Positions 49,453 to 62,793 of a stretch of DNA of 64,000 nt are shown here, piece after piece. The position numbers and the translations under genes are program-made. Numbering within the stretch: position 1 is the first letter of the stretch; the number at the start of each line of letters is the position of its first letter. The notes beneath the pieces are model-generated. The model saw only the letters and a program-made list of their open reading frames with translations, was not told where the DNA came from and made no database searches. Source of the DNA: Polynucleobacter sp. JS-JIR-II-50 (GTDB taxonomy: Bacteria; Pseudomonadota; Gammaproteobacteria; Burkholderiales; Burkholderiaceae). The stretch covers positions 1,757,948 through 1,821,947 of the forward strand of contig NZ_CP061307.1 in NCBI RefSeq assembly GCF_018687895.1, in the 5' to 3' direction.

Positions 49453-50427
49453 ATGGAATTTTTCCGGATCAAAAAAGATATCCCCTTTATGCGCCATGCA
49501 TTGGTGCTCAATGCGATTTCTTTAATTACTTTTTTAGCTGCAGTCTTTTTCCTCTGGCATAACGGCCTGCATCTCTCCATCGAATTTACTGGTGGCACGG
49601 TGATGGAAGTCAGCTATCCACAAACTGCGCCATTGGACTCTATTCGCGCCAAGGTTGAGAAGCTCGGCTATGCAGATACTCAGATTCAGAACTTTGGTAG
49701 CTCACGCGATGTCATGATTCGCCTGCCATTGCAAAAAGATGCTGAAGGCAAGTTGATTTCTTCTGCTGATCAGAGCACGGCAGTAATGCAAGCGCTTGAA
49801 CCAGCAACGACTGGCGTGAAATTGCAGCGCGTTGAATTTGTTGGCCCACAGGTGGGTCAAGAGTTAGCTATTGACGGCCTAAAAGCACTCATCTTTGTAA
49901 TCATTGGCATCGTGGTGTATCTATCTTTCCGCTTTGAGTGGAAGTTTGCGCTTGCCGGCATCATTGCGAACTTACATGACGTTGTCATCATCCTGGGCTT
50001 CTTTGCCTTCTTTCAGTGGGAGTTCTCCCTCTCAGTATTGGCAGCCGTTCTTGCGGTTCTGGGCTATTCAGTAAACGAATCCGTCGTGATCTTTGACCGT
50101 ATTCGTGAGAACTTCCGCAAATATCGCAAGATGAATACCCGTGAAATCATTGATAACGCAATTACGAGCACTATCAGCCGGACCGTAATCACTCACGGCA
50201 GTACTGAGATGATGGTTCTGGCAATGCTGGTCTTCGGTGGTCCAACACTCTTCTACTTTGCATTAGCACTGACCATTGGTATTTTGTTTGGTATCTACTC
50301 TTCAGTCTTCGTTGCTGCAGCATTGGCCATGTGGCTTGGTGTTAAACGTGAAGATTTAGTGAAGGGCGATAAAAAGCCAGATGACAATGCCCGCAACGAT
50401 GATCCCAACTTCGGGGCACGGGTTTAA
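49453..50427 (+). CDS. secF: Protein translocase subunit SecF
   Basis: Partner of SecD, 324 residues and six predicted helices. TM1 is near 18-37, followed by LSIEFTGGTVMEV, the periplasmic domain, then YLSFRFEWKFALAGIIANLH and the motif GYSVNESVVIFDRIRENFRK. The C-terminal 30 residues are charged (KPDDNARNDD). Last gene of the queA-secF cluster, convergent with waaA. Confidence 0.97.
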   Translation: MEFFRIKKDIPFMRHALVLNAISLITFLAAVFFLWHNGLHLSIEFTGGTVMEVSYPQTAPLDSIRAKVEKLGYADTQIQNFGSSRDVMIRLPLQKDAEGKLISSADQSTAVMQALEPATTGVKLQRVEFVGPQVGQELAIDGLKALIFVIIGIVVYLSFRFEWKFALAGIIANLHDVVIILGFFAFFQWEFSLSVLAAVLAVLGYSVNESVVIFDRIRENFRKYRKMNTREIIDNAITSTISRTVITHGSTEMMVLAMLVFGGPTLFYFALALTIGILFGIYSSVFVAAALAMWLGVKREDLVKGDKKPDDNARNDDPNFGARV

Positions 50428-50443
50428 CTCAGTAATCTCTAAT

Positions 50444-53244
<2,801 letters not shown>

Positions 53245-53257
53245 CTAATAGGATCGC

Positions 53258-53271
53258 TATACTTGAGCCCA
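53258..53271 (+). promoter_or_regulatory. -10 box for a leaderless GST transcript
   Basis: TATACT at 53258-53263 lies seven bases before the ATG at 53271, with no Shine-Dalgarno sequence. The -35 region is poor. Confidence 0.4.
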
Positions 53272-53885
53272 TGAAACTTATCGGATCCCTTACCAGCCCC
53301 TATGTACGTAAAGTACGCATTGTTTTTAACGAGAAAAAGGTCGATGTTGACCTCGAATTAGAGAATGTCTGGGCTGCAGACACCAAAATAGCCCTAAACA
53401 ACCCCCTTGGCAAGGTTCCTTGCCTAATGGCTGACGATGGCGAGGCTATTTATGACTCCCGCGTCATCGCTGAATACGCTGATGGCCTAAGCCCAGTCAG
53501 CAAGCTCATTCCAACAGATAATCGTGAACGCGCTGCCGTGAAAACGTGGGAAGCGCTAGCAGACGGAGTGATGGATGCTGGCATTTTGGCCCGTTTAGAG
53601 CGCACCTTGCGCCCAGCAGAACAACAAAGCCAGACCTGGTATGACCGCCAAATGGGCAAGATTAATGGTGCTCTTCGTCAAATGTCCGAACAACTGGGTG
53701 GAAATGCCTGGTGTCACGGCAATCAAATCACCTTGGCAGATATCGCAGTAGGTTGCGCAATCGGATATTTATTATTTCGCTTTCCAGAAGTGAAATGGCA
53801 AACCCAATATCCAAATTTAGATCGTCTGTATCAAAAATTATTACAGCGACCTTCTTTTATTGAAACCGAACCACCCACCGCTTAA
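53271..53885 (+). CDS. Glutathione S-transferase family protein
   Basis: A 204-residue cytosolic GST-fold protein. The thioredoxin-like N-terminal domain begins MKLIGSLTSPYVRKVRIV, with SPYVRK at the position of the catalytic Ser/Cys. NPLGKVPCLM carries the cis-Pro, and YDSRVIAEYAD binds the gamma-Glu part of glutathione. The helical C-terminal domain includes ITLADIAVGCAIGYL. It resembles the YibF group; the substrate is unknown. The frame is open 17 codons further upstream, but homology starts at 53271. Confidence 0.9.
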   Translation: MKLIGSLTSPYVRKVRIVFNEKKVDVDLELENVWAADTKIALNNPLGKVPCLMADDGEAIYDSRVIAEYADGLSPVSKLIPTDNRERAAVKTWEALADGVMDAGILARLERTLRPAEQQSQTWYDRQMGKINGALRQMSEQLGGNAWCHGNQITLADIAVGCAIGYLLFRFPEVKWQTQYPNLDRLYQKLLQRPSFIETEPPTA

Positions 53886-53903
53886 TCAACCTGCTGCTGA
53901 ATT

Positions 53904-53935
53904 AAAAATGCCAATCAGTTTTGATTGGCATTTTT
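53904..53935. terminator. Bidirectional terminator, gst / mnmA
   Basis: Perfect 14-bp stem AAAAATGCCAATCA (53904-53917) / TGATTGGCATTTTT (53922-53935) with a GTTT loop. A- and T-runs at the two ends serve both convergent genes. Confidence 0.9.
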
Positions 53936-53959
53936 GTATCGACTACTTGCTGATGAAAA

Positions 53960-55072
53960 TTATGCAGAAATAATTCCACCGCCCAAACAAACGTCTCCGT
54001 CATAAAGAACAGCGGATTGTCCAGGAGTAACGGCCCACTGCGCTTCTGGAAAACTCAAGTCAAAGCTCAGCACTTCATCACCAGCACTCAAAATGCAAGC
54101 AGAGTCTGCTTGTCGATAACGTGTCTTAGCAGAATAATTTCCAGGTGTTGGTGCAACACCAGAAACCCAACTGGCATCCATCGCAGCAAGCTGATTAGCC
54201 AATAGCCATGGGTGTTCGTGGCCTTGGGCTACATACAAGGTGTTATTAGGAACGTCCTTGCGCGCTACATACCAGGCGTCACCATTACCATCTTGACTAC
54301 CACCCAAACCAATACCTTTGCGCTGACCCAAGGTGAAGAAGGCTAAGCCCATATGCCCACCAACCGTCTTACCTTCAGGTGTTTTAATCGGGCCAGGTAC
54401 GCGCGGCAAATAGCGATTTAAAAATTCCCTAAAAGGACGTTCGCCAATAAAGCAAATGCCGGTGGAGTCTTTCTTTTTAGCATTGTGCAAACCAATTTGC
54501 TCTGCAATTTTTCTGACTTCCGTTTTGGGGATTTCTCCAAGCGGGAACATCACGTTTGCTAATTGTTGCTGCGTTAAACGATGCAAGAAATAACTTTGGT
54601 CTTTACTGGCATCGACAGCTTTCAATAACTGCACTTTTCCGCCATCGTGGCGTACGCGCGCATAGTGACCTGTAGCAATAGCGTCAGCACCCAAACTCAT
54701 GGCATGATCCAAGAAAGCTTTGAACTTAATTTCGGCATTACATAAGACATCGGGGTTGGGCGTTCGCCCCGCAGCGTACTCGCGCAAGAAATCAGCAAAT
54801 ACACGCTCACGGTATTCGGCGGCAAAATTGACTGCCTCAACGTCTATTCCGATCATATCGGCGACTGAAACCACATCGAGCCAGTCTTGACGAGCAGAAC
54901 AGTACTCGTCGTTATCGTCATCTTCCCAATTTTTCATAAAAAGGCCAATAACTTCAAAGCCCTGCTCCTTGAGCATCCAGGCTGCAACTGACGAATCTAC
55001 CCCTCCAGACATGCCAATAACGACTTTCTTGGGCTGGGAGGACGGGATTGAGGAAGAATTGAGCGGGATCAT
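53960..55072 (-). CDS. mnmA: tRNA-specific 2-thiouridylase MnmA
   Basis: Thiolates U34 of Lys, Glu and Gln tRNAs using ATP and persulfide sulfur. About 370 residues. The ATP-pyrophosphatase loop GMSGGVDSS is at 20-28, and the catalytic cysteines lie in [12 protein letters not shown] and [10 protein letters not shown]. The C-terminal barrel has the RQKGIGLGG segment. The start is ATG at 55072 (a TTG just before it is in frame), and no clear ribosome site is visible. Confidence 0.96.
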   Translation of the reverse strand: MIPLNSSSIPSSQPKKVVIGMSGGVDSSVAAWMLKEQGFEVIGLFMKNWEDDDNDEYCSARQDWLDVVSVADMIGIDVEAVNFAAEYRERVFADFLREYAAGRTPNPDVLCNAEIKFKAFLDHAMSLGADAIATGHYARVRHDGGKVQLLKAVDASKDQSYFLHRLTQQQLANVMFPLGEIPKTEVRKIAEQIGLHNAKKKDSTGICFIGERPFREFLNRYLPRVPGPIKTPEGKTVGGHMGLAFFTLGQRKGIGLGGSQDGNGDAWYVARKDVPNNTLYVAQGHEHPWLLANQLAAMDASWVSGVAPTPGNYSAKTRYRQADSACILSAGDEVLSFDLSFPEAQWAVTPGQSAVLYDGDVCLGGGIISA

Positions 55073-55180
55073 CAAAAAATGCGAAAATTCAATATAAGCT
55101 TACAGACCATATTGTAGAAGTCTTAGTCTGATTTCACAGAATTTCAGGCAAAAACCAAGCAAGAGGACTTAGGGATGAGT

Positions 55181-55248
55181 AAATAGGCGCAATTAGCCCT
55201 ATTTAACTAAAATAGATTTTTTATAAATTTTGCTTTTGGAGACATGCC
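55181..55248 (+). promoter_or_regulatory. pnt operon 5' region
   Basis: AT-rich leader with an inverted repeat AAATAGG / CCTATTT (55181-55187, 55198-55204), a TATAAA-type -10 near 55223 and a TTTGGAG ribosome site eight to nine bases before the pntAA ATG. The repeat could be an operator; no regulator is assigned. Confidence 0.35.
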
Positions 55249-56379
55249 ATGCGCATAGGAGTGCCACTGGAAACAAGGCCCGGGGAAACTCGAGTAGCCG
55301 CCACACCAGAAACCGTTAAAAAATTAATTGGTCAAGGTCATACCGTCGTTATTCAAAAAGACGCCGGAGTAAAAGCCAGTCAACCTGACTCTGCATTCGA
55401 AGCCGTAGGCGCAAGCATTGGTACCGCTGCAGATGCATTCGGTGCTGAGATTGTGCTCAAAGTACGCGCGCCCGAAGCGGCTGAACTCAAGCAAATTAAA
55501 TCCGGTGCTGTGCTCTTAGGCATGCTCGATCCGTTTGACAACGACATGATTGCAGCCATGGCTGCGCAAGGCCTTACTGCATTCTCTTTAGAGGCTGCGC
55601 CACGCACAACACGCGCACAAAGCATGGACGTTTTATCTTCACAAGCAAATATTGCTGGTTACAAAGCAGTATTAGTTGCCGCAAATGAATATCAACGCTT
55701 CATGCCAATGCTGATGACTGCCGCAGGAACTGTTAAAGCAGCTCGCATACTAATCTTAGGTGCTGGTGTTGCAGGCTTGCAAGCAATCGCTACAGCAAAA
55801 CGTCTTGGCGCAGTGATTGAAGCATCTGATGTTCGTCCAGCCGCTAAAGAACAAATTGAATCATTGGGCGCCAAGTTTGTTGACGTTCCTTATGAAACTG
55901 ACGAAGAGCGTGAGATTGCACAAGGCGTTGGTGGCTATGCCCGCCCAATGCCTGAGGCTTGGATGAAGCGTCAAGCGGCCTTGGTTGCAGAGCGCGCGCA
56001 ACAAGCTGACATTGTGATCACAACTGCATTGATTCCAGGACGCAAGCCACCAGTACTATTGCATAGCGATACTGTTGCCAATATGAAGCCGGGATCGATC
56101 GTGATCGACTTGGCCGCCGGCAAAGGTGATAACGGCTCAGGTAACTGCCCGTTAACGCAAGCAGACAAAGTAATTGATGTAAATGGCGTGAAAATTGTTG
56201 GCTACACAAACTTAGCTAGCATGGTTGCAGCAGATGCCTCTGCACTCTACTCACGCAACTTGCTCGATTTCATGAAACTCATCGTGGATAAAGAAGCCAA
56301 TTTAGTTATCCCAAGCGATGATGACATCGTTACTGCTTGCTTAATGTGTCGTGATGGTCAAGCCATCCGCAAAAACTAA
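55249..56379 (+). CDS. pntAA: NAD(P) transhydrogenase subunit alpha, soluble part
   Basis: NAD(H)-binding domain I of the proton-translocating transhydrogenase, which makes NADPH at the expense of the proton gradient. The 376 residues begin RIGVPLETRPGETRVAATPE and contain ILGAGVAGLQAIATAKRLGA (Rossmann site), ASDVRPAAKEQIESLGAKFV and the mobile-loop region GGYARPMPEAW. The enzyme is in the three-gene form (pntAA-pntAB-pntB) as in Rhodospirillum, unlike the two-gene E. coli form. Confidence 0.96.
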   Translation: MRIGVPLETRPGETRVAATPETVKKLIGQGHTVVIQKDAGVKASQPDSAFEAVGASIGTAADAFGAEIVLKVRAPEAAELKQIKSGAVLLGMLDPFDNDMIAAMAAQGLTAFSLEAAPRTTRAQSMDVLSSQANIAGYKAVLVAANEYQRFMPMLMTAAGTVKAARILILGAGVAGLQAIATAKRLGAVIEASDVRPAAKEQIESLGAKFVDVPYETDEEREIAQGVGGYARPMPEAWMKRQAALVAERAQQADIVITTALIPGRKPPVLLHSDTVANMKPGSIVIDLAAGKGDNGSGNCPLTQADKVIDVNGVKIVGYTNLASMVAADASALYSRNLLDFMKLIVDKEANLVIPSDDDIVTACLMCRDGQAIRKN

Positions 56380-56403
56380 TAGTAAAAATACTAAGGAAAT
56401 ACT

Positions 56404-56742
56404 ATGGATCTCGCTGCCTTTCAAAGCATCCTCACCGTTCAAAACATTACCGTGTTTGTATTAGCCATTTTTGTTGGCTATCACGTAGTTTGGAACGTTA
56501 CACCAGCATTACACACACCTTTAATGGCGGTGACCAATGCCATCTCCGGCATCATCATCGTTGGTGCATTGCTCCAAACTGAAGTTATCGGTGGCGATGA
56601 AATTACTCTCACCAGCATTATTGGTGCAGTAGCGGTATTCCTCGCGTCTATCAATATTTTTGGTGGCTTTATGGTCACCCGTCGCATGCTTGAAATGTTC
56701 AAGAAAAAAGCCCCTAAAGCTGATGCGGCTGGAACCAAATAA
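56404..56742 (+). CDS. pntAB: NAD(P) transhydrogenase subunit alpha, membrane part
   Basis: A 112-residue membrane subunit with three or four helices. The block [20 protein letters not shown], then [20 protein letters not shown] and [20 protein letters not shown], is diagnostic. Encoded separately here, 24 bases after pntAA, where E. coli has it fused to the NAD domain. Together with PntB it forms the proton channel. Confidence 0.95.
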   Translation: MDLAAFQSILTVQNITVFVLAIFVGYHVVWNVTPALHTPLMAVTNAISGIIIVGALLQTEVIGGDEITLTSIIGAVAVFLASINIFGGFMVTRRMLEMFKKKAPKADAAGTK

Positions 56743-56775
56743 ACCTAGAACAAGACCTATATAGAGACCAAAACT

Positions 56776-58143
56776 ATGTCAAACATAACCGCCATTTCTT
56801 ATCTCATTTCATCGGTGTTGTTCATCCTCGCTTTGCGTGGGTTGTCTTCACCTACCACTTCACGTCAAGGTAATACCTTCGGCATGATTGGTATGTTGTT
56901 AGCAGTCATCACCACTTTCTTCATTCCTGATTTCAAACCAGTCGTCTCTTTGATTGGTGTTGCGGTTGTGGCTGGCGCCATCATTGGCACGCTTGCCGCT
57001 AAGCGCGTACAAATGACCAAGATGCCTGAGTTAGTTGCCTTGATGCACTCCTTCGTAGGTTTGTCAGCTGTATTAATTGCGATCGCTGCTGTATTTAATC
57101 CAGCGCATGACCATACTGGCGCACAGAAAATTGAGCTCTTTATCGGCGCATTTATTGGTGCAATCACCTTTACCGCTTCTGTCATTGCATTTGGTAAGTT
57201 ATCTGGCAAGGTCAGCGGTAAGCCAGTTACTTTCGCTGGTCAACATTTGCTGAACTTGATTTTGGCTATCTCAATGGTTGGCGCTGGAATTGCTTATTAC
57301 ATGGGTGATAGCCACGCAGCTTTCTTGGCAATGTGTGCCATTGCTTTGGTATTGGGCGTAACCTTGATCATCCCTATCGGCGGCGCCGATATGCCAGTAG
57401 TTGTATCTATGCTCAATAGCTATTCTGGTTGGGCGGCTGCTGGTATTGGCTTCACCCTAAACAACCCAGTGCTGATTATTGCGGGTGCTTGCGTGGGCTC
57501 TTCTGGCGCAATTCTGTCTTACATCATGTGTAAGGCGATGAACCGCTCCATTCTGGCCGTATTGCTCGGTGGCTTTGGTGCTGAAGCCGCTGCTGGCGGT
57601 GGTGATGATGGTGGCCCCAAGAATTACAAAACAGGCTCACCAGAAGATGCTGCTTTCCTCATGGAAAATGCTGACACTGTGATCATTGTTCCGGGTTATG
57701 GCTTAGCAGTGGCTCGCGCTCAACATGCATTGAAAGAATTGACTGAAAAGTTGACTCATCATGGCGTGACTGTGAAATATGCGATTCACCCAGTGGCAGG
57801 TCGTATGCCTGGTCACATGAACGTACTATTAGCCGAGGCCGAAGTTCCATATGACCAAGTATTTGAGATGGAAGATATCAATAGCGACTTTGGTCAGGCT
57901 GATGTAGTGCTGGTGCTTGGTGCCAACGACGTAGTGAACCCTGCTGCACGTACTCCAGGTAGCCCAATCTTTGGCATGCCAATCTTAGAAGCATTTAAAG
58001 CTAAAACCATCATCGTGAACAAACGTTCGATGGCAGCTGGTTATGCAGGCCTAGACAATGAACTCTTCTATATGGATAAAACCATGATGGTCTTCGGTGA
58101 TGCGAAGAAGGTGGTTGAAGAGATGGTTAAGGCTGTTGAATAA
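56776..58143 (+). CDS. pntB: NAD(P) transhydrogenase subunit beta
   Basis: The 455 residues comprise a membrane domain with about nine helices (1-260, including GGADMPVVVSMLNSYSGWAA) and the NADP(H)-binding domain III. The latter has IIVPGYGLAVARAQHAL, HPVAGRMPGHMNVLLAEAEV and VVLVLGANDVVNPAARTPG. It lies 33 bases after pntAB. An intrinsic terminator closes the operon. Confidence 0.97.
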   Translation: MSNITAISYLISSVLFILALRGLSSPTTSRQGNTFGMIGMLLAVITTFFIPDFKPVVSLIGVAVVAGAIIGTLAAKRVQMTKMPELVALMHSFVGLSAVLIAIAAVFNPAHDHTGAQKIELFIGAFIGAITFTASVIAFGKLSGKVSGKPVTFAGQHLLNLILAISMVGAGIAYYMGDSHAAFLAMCAIALVLGVTLIIPIGGADMPVVVSMLNSYSGWAAAGIGFTLNNPVLIIAGACVGSSGAILSYIMCKAMNRSILAVLLGGFGAEAAAGGGDDGGPKNYKTGSPEDAAFLMENADTVIIVPGYGLAVARAQHALKELTEKLTHHGVTVKYAIHPVAGRMPGHMNVLLAEAEVPYDQVFEMEDINSDFGQADVVLVLGANDVVNPAARTPGSPIFGMPILEAFKAKTIIVNKRSMAAGYAGLDNELFYMDKTMMVFGDAKKVVEEMVKAVE

Positions 58144-58170
58144 GCCAACCCTCCAGGTCATCAAATAATT

Positions 58171-58194
58171 AACCGCCTTCGGGCGGTTTTTTAT
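58171..58194 (+). terminator. pnt operon terminator
   Basis: AACCGCC / GGCGGTT stem with a stable TTCG loop (58171-58188), followed by a T-run. Its right side resembles the sequence around 59972-59983. Confidence 0.9.
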
Positions 58195-58245
58195 TACACT
58201 AAACAAACTCCTCAAAAAAGCGATACCACCTTACAAGAGCTTGCT

Positions 58246-59037
58246 ATGCCAAATTTCGTTGAGAATCACCTCGATCTCGTTCAATATGCGCCGCAAATAT
58301 TTTTTTCTTCTATCCTGGCATTTTTATTAGTAGGCTGGATCTTCGGGAGATATCGAACTCGTACCTCGGAACACGTCGTTGTCAGAGATTCATTGGCAAC
58401 GGCAATTTTTGGCTTATCCGCACTGGTACTTGGCTTCACTTTTTCAAATGCAACCGAACATTACGACAAGCGGATTAGCTTAATGCGTGACCAGGCTTAC
58501 GCCCTCAAGCAAGTCTATCAATCGAGCAATTACCTGAATCCTACAGATCGCATCACGGTACAAAATACCTTAAAGCAAATTCTTAGTCAGAGAATGTCTA
58601 AATATGAAAACCTTAAAAAAATAGATGACCTGGACGCCCATAACGATGTCTTGGCTAAGTCTTTAAATACTCTTAATGAAGAAATCAATCAATCCATTGG
58701 AAGGGCGCCAGTCAGCACTAGGGATTTGGCAGATAACATCTTGCGGCCCCAACTTGCATCTCTGTTAGACGTATTCCAAGAGGGAATACTCGATGGAAAA
58801 AAACATCCCCCAGCAATTATCGACCGCTTTCTCTTTGCTCTGCTCTCAATAGGGGCCTTATTAAGCGGTTACTCTATGGCAATCAAAAAAGAAGAGGACT
58901 GGTTTCTGACAGTGCTTTACTTGGGTTTGATGTGGTTTGCGCTTCACGTGATATTTGCCTTGGAATTCCCACATCAACTTCAAGATCCGCATCTCATGAA
59001 TGCAGATTTTTTAAAACTTCAAAAAGTCTGGCAGTAA
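58246..59037 (+). CDS. Bestrophin-like (DUF4239 type) membrane protein
   Basis: A 263-residue membrane protein. Two helices lie near 18-34 and 49-67, a long soluble, charged segment covers 68-190, and two helices lie near 195-213 and 217-237. The motif ALVLGFTFSNATEHYDKR after helix 2 and the ALKQVYQSSNYL block are typical of DUF4239 / bestrophin-like bacterial proteins. A channel role is only inferred from the superfamily. An AAGAG ribosome site is present. It opens the accessory segment between pntB and groEL and has no partner gene. Confidence 0.75.
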   Translation: MPNFVENHLDLVQYAPQIFFSSILAFLLVGWIFGRYRTRTSEHVVVRDSLATAIFGLSALVLGFTFSNATEHYDKRISLMRDQAYALKQVYQSSNYLNPTDRITVQNTLKQILSQRMSKYENLKKIDDLDAHNDVLAKSLNTLNEEINQSIGRAPVSTRDLADNILRPQLASLLDVFQEGILDGKKHPPAIIDRFLFALLSIGALLSGYSMAIKKEEDWFLTVLYLGLMWFALHVIFALEFPHQLQDPHLMNADFLKLQKVWQ

Positions 59038-59048
59038 TTACTAAAAAA

Positions 59049-59783
59049 TTATCTTTTCTGGTAGCTATTGGATAAATTGTCCTGCAGAACATAGGCAATA
59101 CCATTGGCTACCAAAGAAAGGTCTTGATCGAGAACGCGGCTTCGGTAAGTCCAACCAGCCGGTAATTTCAACTGCTCATTTAATACCGGGAGATCTTTCA
59201 TGCTAAGCGTGGGATTCACGATTTGTGAATAAGACTGCATCACATAAACATCACCCCCAGGAGAAGTAAGTTCATATACGGCACTTCCCACTCTATAAAT
59301 AAAATTGGTAGTACGGGTAACTTCATTGGGGGCGTAATTTTTACTACCCATCAATTGTTTCAGCAAACCAATTTGCACAGTTGCTCGTAAATTCATCTCC
59401 ATGCCGCCGAAGGACTCTTTTACACCATTGACAGTATTGCCCGCTGCCTGTATTTCATCCATCGTCCAATAACGCGGGCCATTCAATAAAACAAACGAGG
59501 CATCAAACGACTTCTCAATCGATTCCTTGGTCAAAGTCCTCCACTGTGCTTCAGGACAAAGATTAAGACCTTGAGTATTAAATACCCTTATTTCCAAATT
59601 GATCCACGCTCGCTTACCCAGCAAAACTTCGCAATAACGCTGGTTACGCAAATTTGAGACACTTTTCTGAAATACTGGCTGAGGGTCAGCGGATTGAGCG
59701 ATTGAAGACCCACCAAGAAAGGTGAAGCCCAGAAAGAGTAGGCTCACAGAAATGAAGTGGGCTGCTTGATTGCGACTAGTCAT
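59049..59783 (-). CDS. Hypothetical exported protein
   Basis: A 244-residue protein I do not recognise. A signal peptide is clear: hydrophobic 10-24, likely cleavage after SSIA at 29. The mature part has two cysteines (51 and 76) that could form a disulfide. It contains segments such as FVLLNGPRYWTMDEIQAAGN and GDVYVMQSYSQIVNPTLSMK, with mixed alpha/beta character. No lipobox and no further transmembrane helix are visible. It is convergent with the DUF4239 gene (stops 11 bases apart). A polypurine GGGGG stretch lies 8-12 bases before the ATG. Confidence 0.7.
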   Translation of the reverse strand: MTSRNQAAHFISVSLLFLGFTFLGGSSIAQSADPQPVFQKSVSNLRNQRYCEVLLGKRAWINLEIRVFNTQGLNLCPEAQWRTLTKESIEKSFDASFVLLNGPRYWTMDEIQAAGNTVNGVKESFGGMEMNLRATVQIGLLKQLMGSKNYAPNEVTRTTNFIYRVGSAVYELTSPGGDVYVMQSYSQIVNPTLSMKDLPVLNEQLKLPAGWTYRSRVLDQDLSLVANGIAYVLQDNLSNSYQKR

Positions 59784-59830
59784 TTTGACCCCCGCTCCAG
59801 TGGTAATGTTGGGTACAGCTTACACTTATA

Positions 59831-59876
59831 AATAAAAAACACCCAATCTTTTGAACCAGGTGCTCTTATTTCTACA
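59831..59876 (-). repeat. Diverged duplicate of the groEL terminator
   Basis: Aligns base for base with 61042-61087, about 40 of 46 identical. Most differences lie in the stem arms. In minus-strand RNA the changes leave a helix that still pairs through G-U wobbles, and T-rich sequence follows, so it may still terminate leftward transcription. It sits upstream of the hypothetical exported gene, on the far side of the Bug gene. Confidence 0.75.
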
Positions 59877-59984
59877 ACCGCCAGTAGCAAATTAATCCTT
59901 AGTTCTTCAGTTATGAAGAGGGCGTTGTTAGATAAGATTTACAAACTAGCCGCTTTAGAAAAGTATCTACTGGCGGTTTTTTAT
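59876..59984 (+). repeat. 12-bp inverted repeat with 79-base loop, ending in a T-run
   Basis: AACCGCCAGTAG (59876-59887) is the exact reverse complement of CTACTGGCGGTT (59967-59978), and a T-run follows at 59977-59982. Read on the + strand it looks like the 3' end of a structured RNA or a terminator hairpin with an interrupted loop. No ORF with coding character fills the loop. The rest of the gap to 60047 shows no further feature. Confidence 0.55.
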
Positions 59985-60047
59985 TGCGCTAAGATACGTC
60001 ATAGAGGCGTCGACAGAATGCTTCATCACTTAATAAGTCGAGACTAT

Positions 60048-61025
60048 ATGCAATTCAAATCAGCATTTATTACCTTTCTCATCGCAATCTGCCCAATTTT
60101 TTGGGTAGGCTCAGCCAGCTCACAAAGCAGCTATCCTAACCGAACCATACAAACCGTCATGCCGCTTCAAGCGGGAAGTGGCGTTGATATCTTGATGCGC
60201 CCAATTGCGCAAAAAATGGGGGAAAGCCTGGGTCAAGCTATCACAATAGAAAATATTCCCGGGGGTGCGGGATTGATTGGCGCAGCTAAGGTTGCACAAA
60301 GTCCTGCTGATGGCTATATCTTAGGCGCATTTAATGACAGCATCCTAACGATGCTACCCAATCTATACAAAAAGGTTGATTACGATCCAGTTCAAAGTTT
60401 TTCTCCAATATCTGAAGTAGCTGCGATTACTTTTGTGCTGGTTGCCAACCCAACATTTCCTGGGAATACCGCAGCGGACCTAGTGCGCATTGCTAAAGAA
60501 AAACCTGGTAGGATTGATTACGCATCTGGGGGCAATGGATCGCCACAGCATATTGGCATGGAAATCTTCCGCCAATATACTGGCGCCCCAATCGTTCACA
60601 TTCCTTATCGTGGAGCTGCTGCTGCAGTCACTGACGTCATGGCTGGTCAAGTGCCAGTGATGATCAGCGCTTTATCGGTTGTACTTCCCCATATTCGTGC
60701 TGGAAAGCTAAAGGTATTGGGGGTAGCAAGTAAAACACGATCTCCGTTGCTTCCCAATACCCCAACAATTGGTGAGAGTGTGAAAGGTTATGAATTCTCA
60801 ACCTGGGGCGCTCTACTAGCACCTAAGGGTACTTCACCAGCGGTTATTGAAAAGCTAAATGAGTCTTTAGCATCTGCGCTAAAGGATCCAAAGCTGCGTG
60901 AACAACTTATTCAGCAAGGCTTTGAATTTGTCCCTCTTGGCCCAGATCATTTAAAAGAAATGATTGCACAGGGATTGGTAAGGATGAAAAAAGTGATTAA
61001 GGATGGCGGTATACAGCCCGACTAA
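60048..61025 (+). CDS. Bug/TctC family tripartite tricarboxylate-type substrate-binding protein
   Basis: A periplasmic binding protein, 325 residues from the ATG at 60048. Signal peptide 1-25 (hydrophobic FITFLIAICPIFWVG). Family blocks: YPNRTIQTVMPLQAGSGVDI, ENIPGGAGLIGAAKVAQSPADGY in pieces, VHIPYRGAAAAVTDVMAGQV and GKLKVLGVASKTRSPLLPNT. Ligand unknown; such proteins bind carboxylates and other small acids. The frame is open 45 codons upstream, but the signal peptide fixes the start. No tctA or tctB membrane partner is nearby, the usual orphan Bug situation in Burkholderiales. Confidence 0.92.
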   Translation: MQFKSAFITFLIAICPIFWVGSASSQSSYPNRTIQTVMPLQAGSGVDILMRPIAQKMGESLGQAITIENIPGGAGLIGAAKVAQSPADGYILGAFNDSILTMLPNLYKKVDYDPVQSFSPISEVAAITFVLVANPTFPGNTAADLVRIAKEKPGRIDYASGGNGSPQHIGMEIFRQYTGAPIVHIPYRGAAAAVTDVMAGQVPVMISALSVVLPHIRAGKLKVLGVASKTRSPLLPNTPTIGESVKGYEFSTWGALLAPKGTSPAVIEKLNESLASALKDPKLREQLIQQGFEFVPLGPDHLKEMIAQGLVRMKKVIKDGGIQPD

Positions 61026-61041
61026 TTCGAGAAGAGCAACA

Positions 61042-61087
61042 AATAAAAAACGCCTGGTCTTTTGAACCAGGCGTTCTTATTTCTACA
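61042..61087 (-). terminator. groEL terminator
   Basis: Ten-bp stem AACGCCTGGT (61049-61058) / ACCAGGCGTT (61066-61075). On the minus strand it is followed by a T-run, a strong intrinsic terminator for groESL. A diverged copy lies at 59831-59876. Confidence 0.9.
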
Positions 61088-61115
61088 GCTAGATAGCTGA
61101 GGAAATTAACGGCTA

Positions 61116-62780
<1,665 letters not shown>

Positions 62781-62793
62781 TTAAATACCGAAA

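Noticed and set aside
59888..59966. Possible integron attC site in the loop of the 12-bp inverted repeat
   Set aside because: No paired RYYYAAC / GTTRRRY core sites in the right positions and no integrase nearby.
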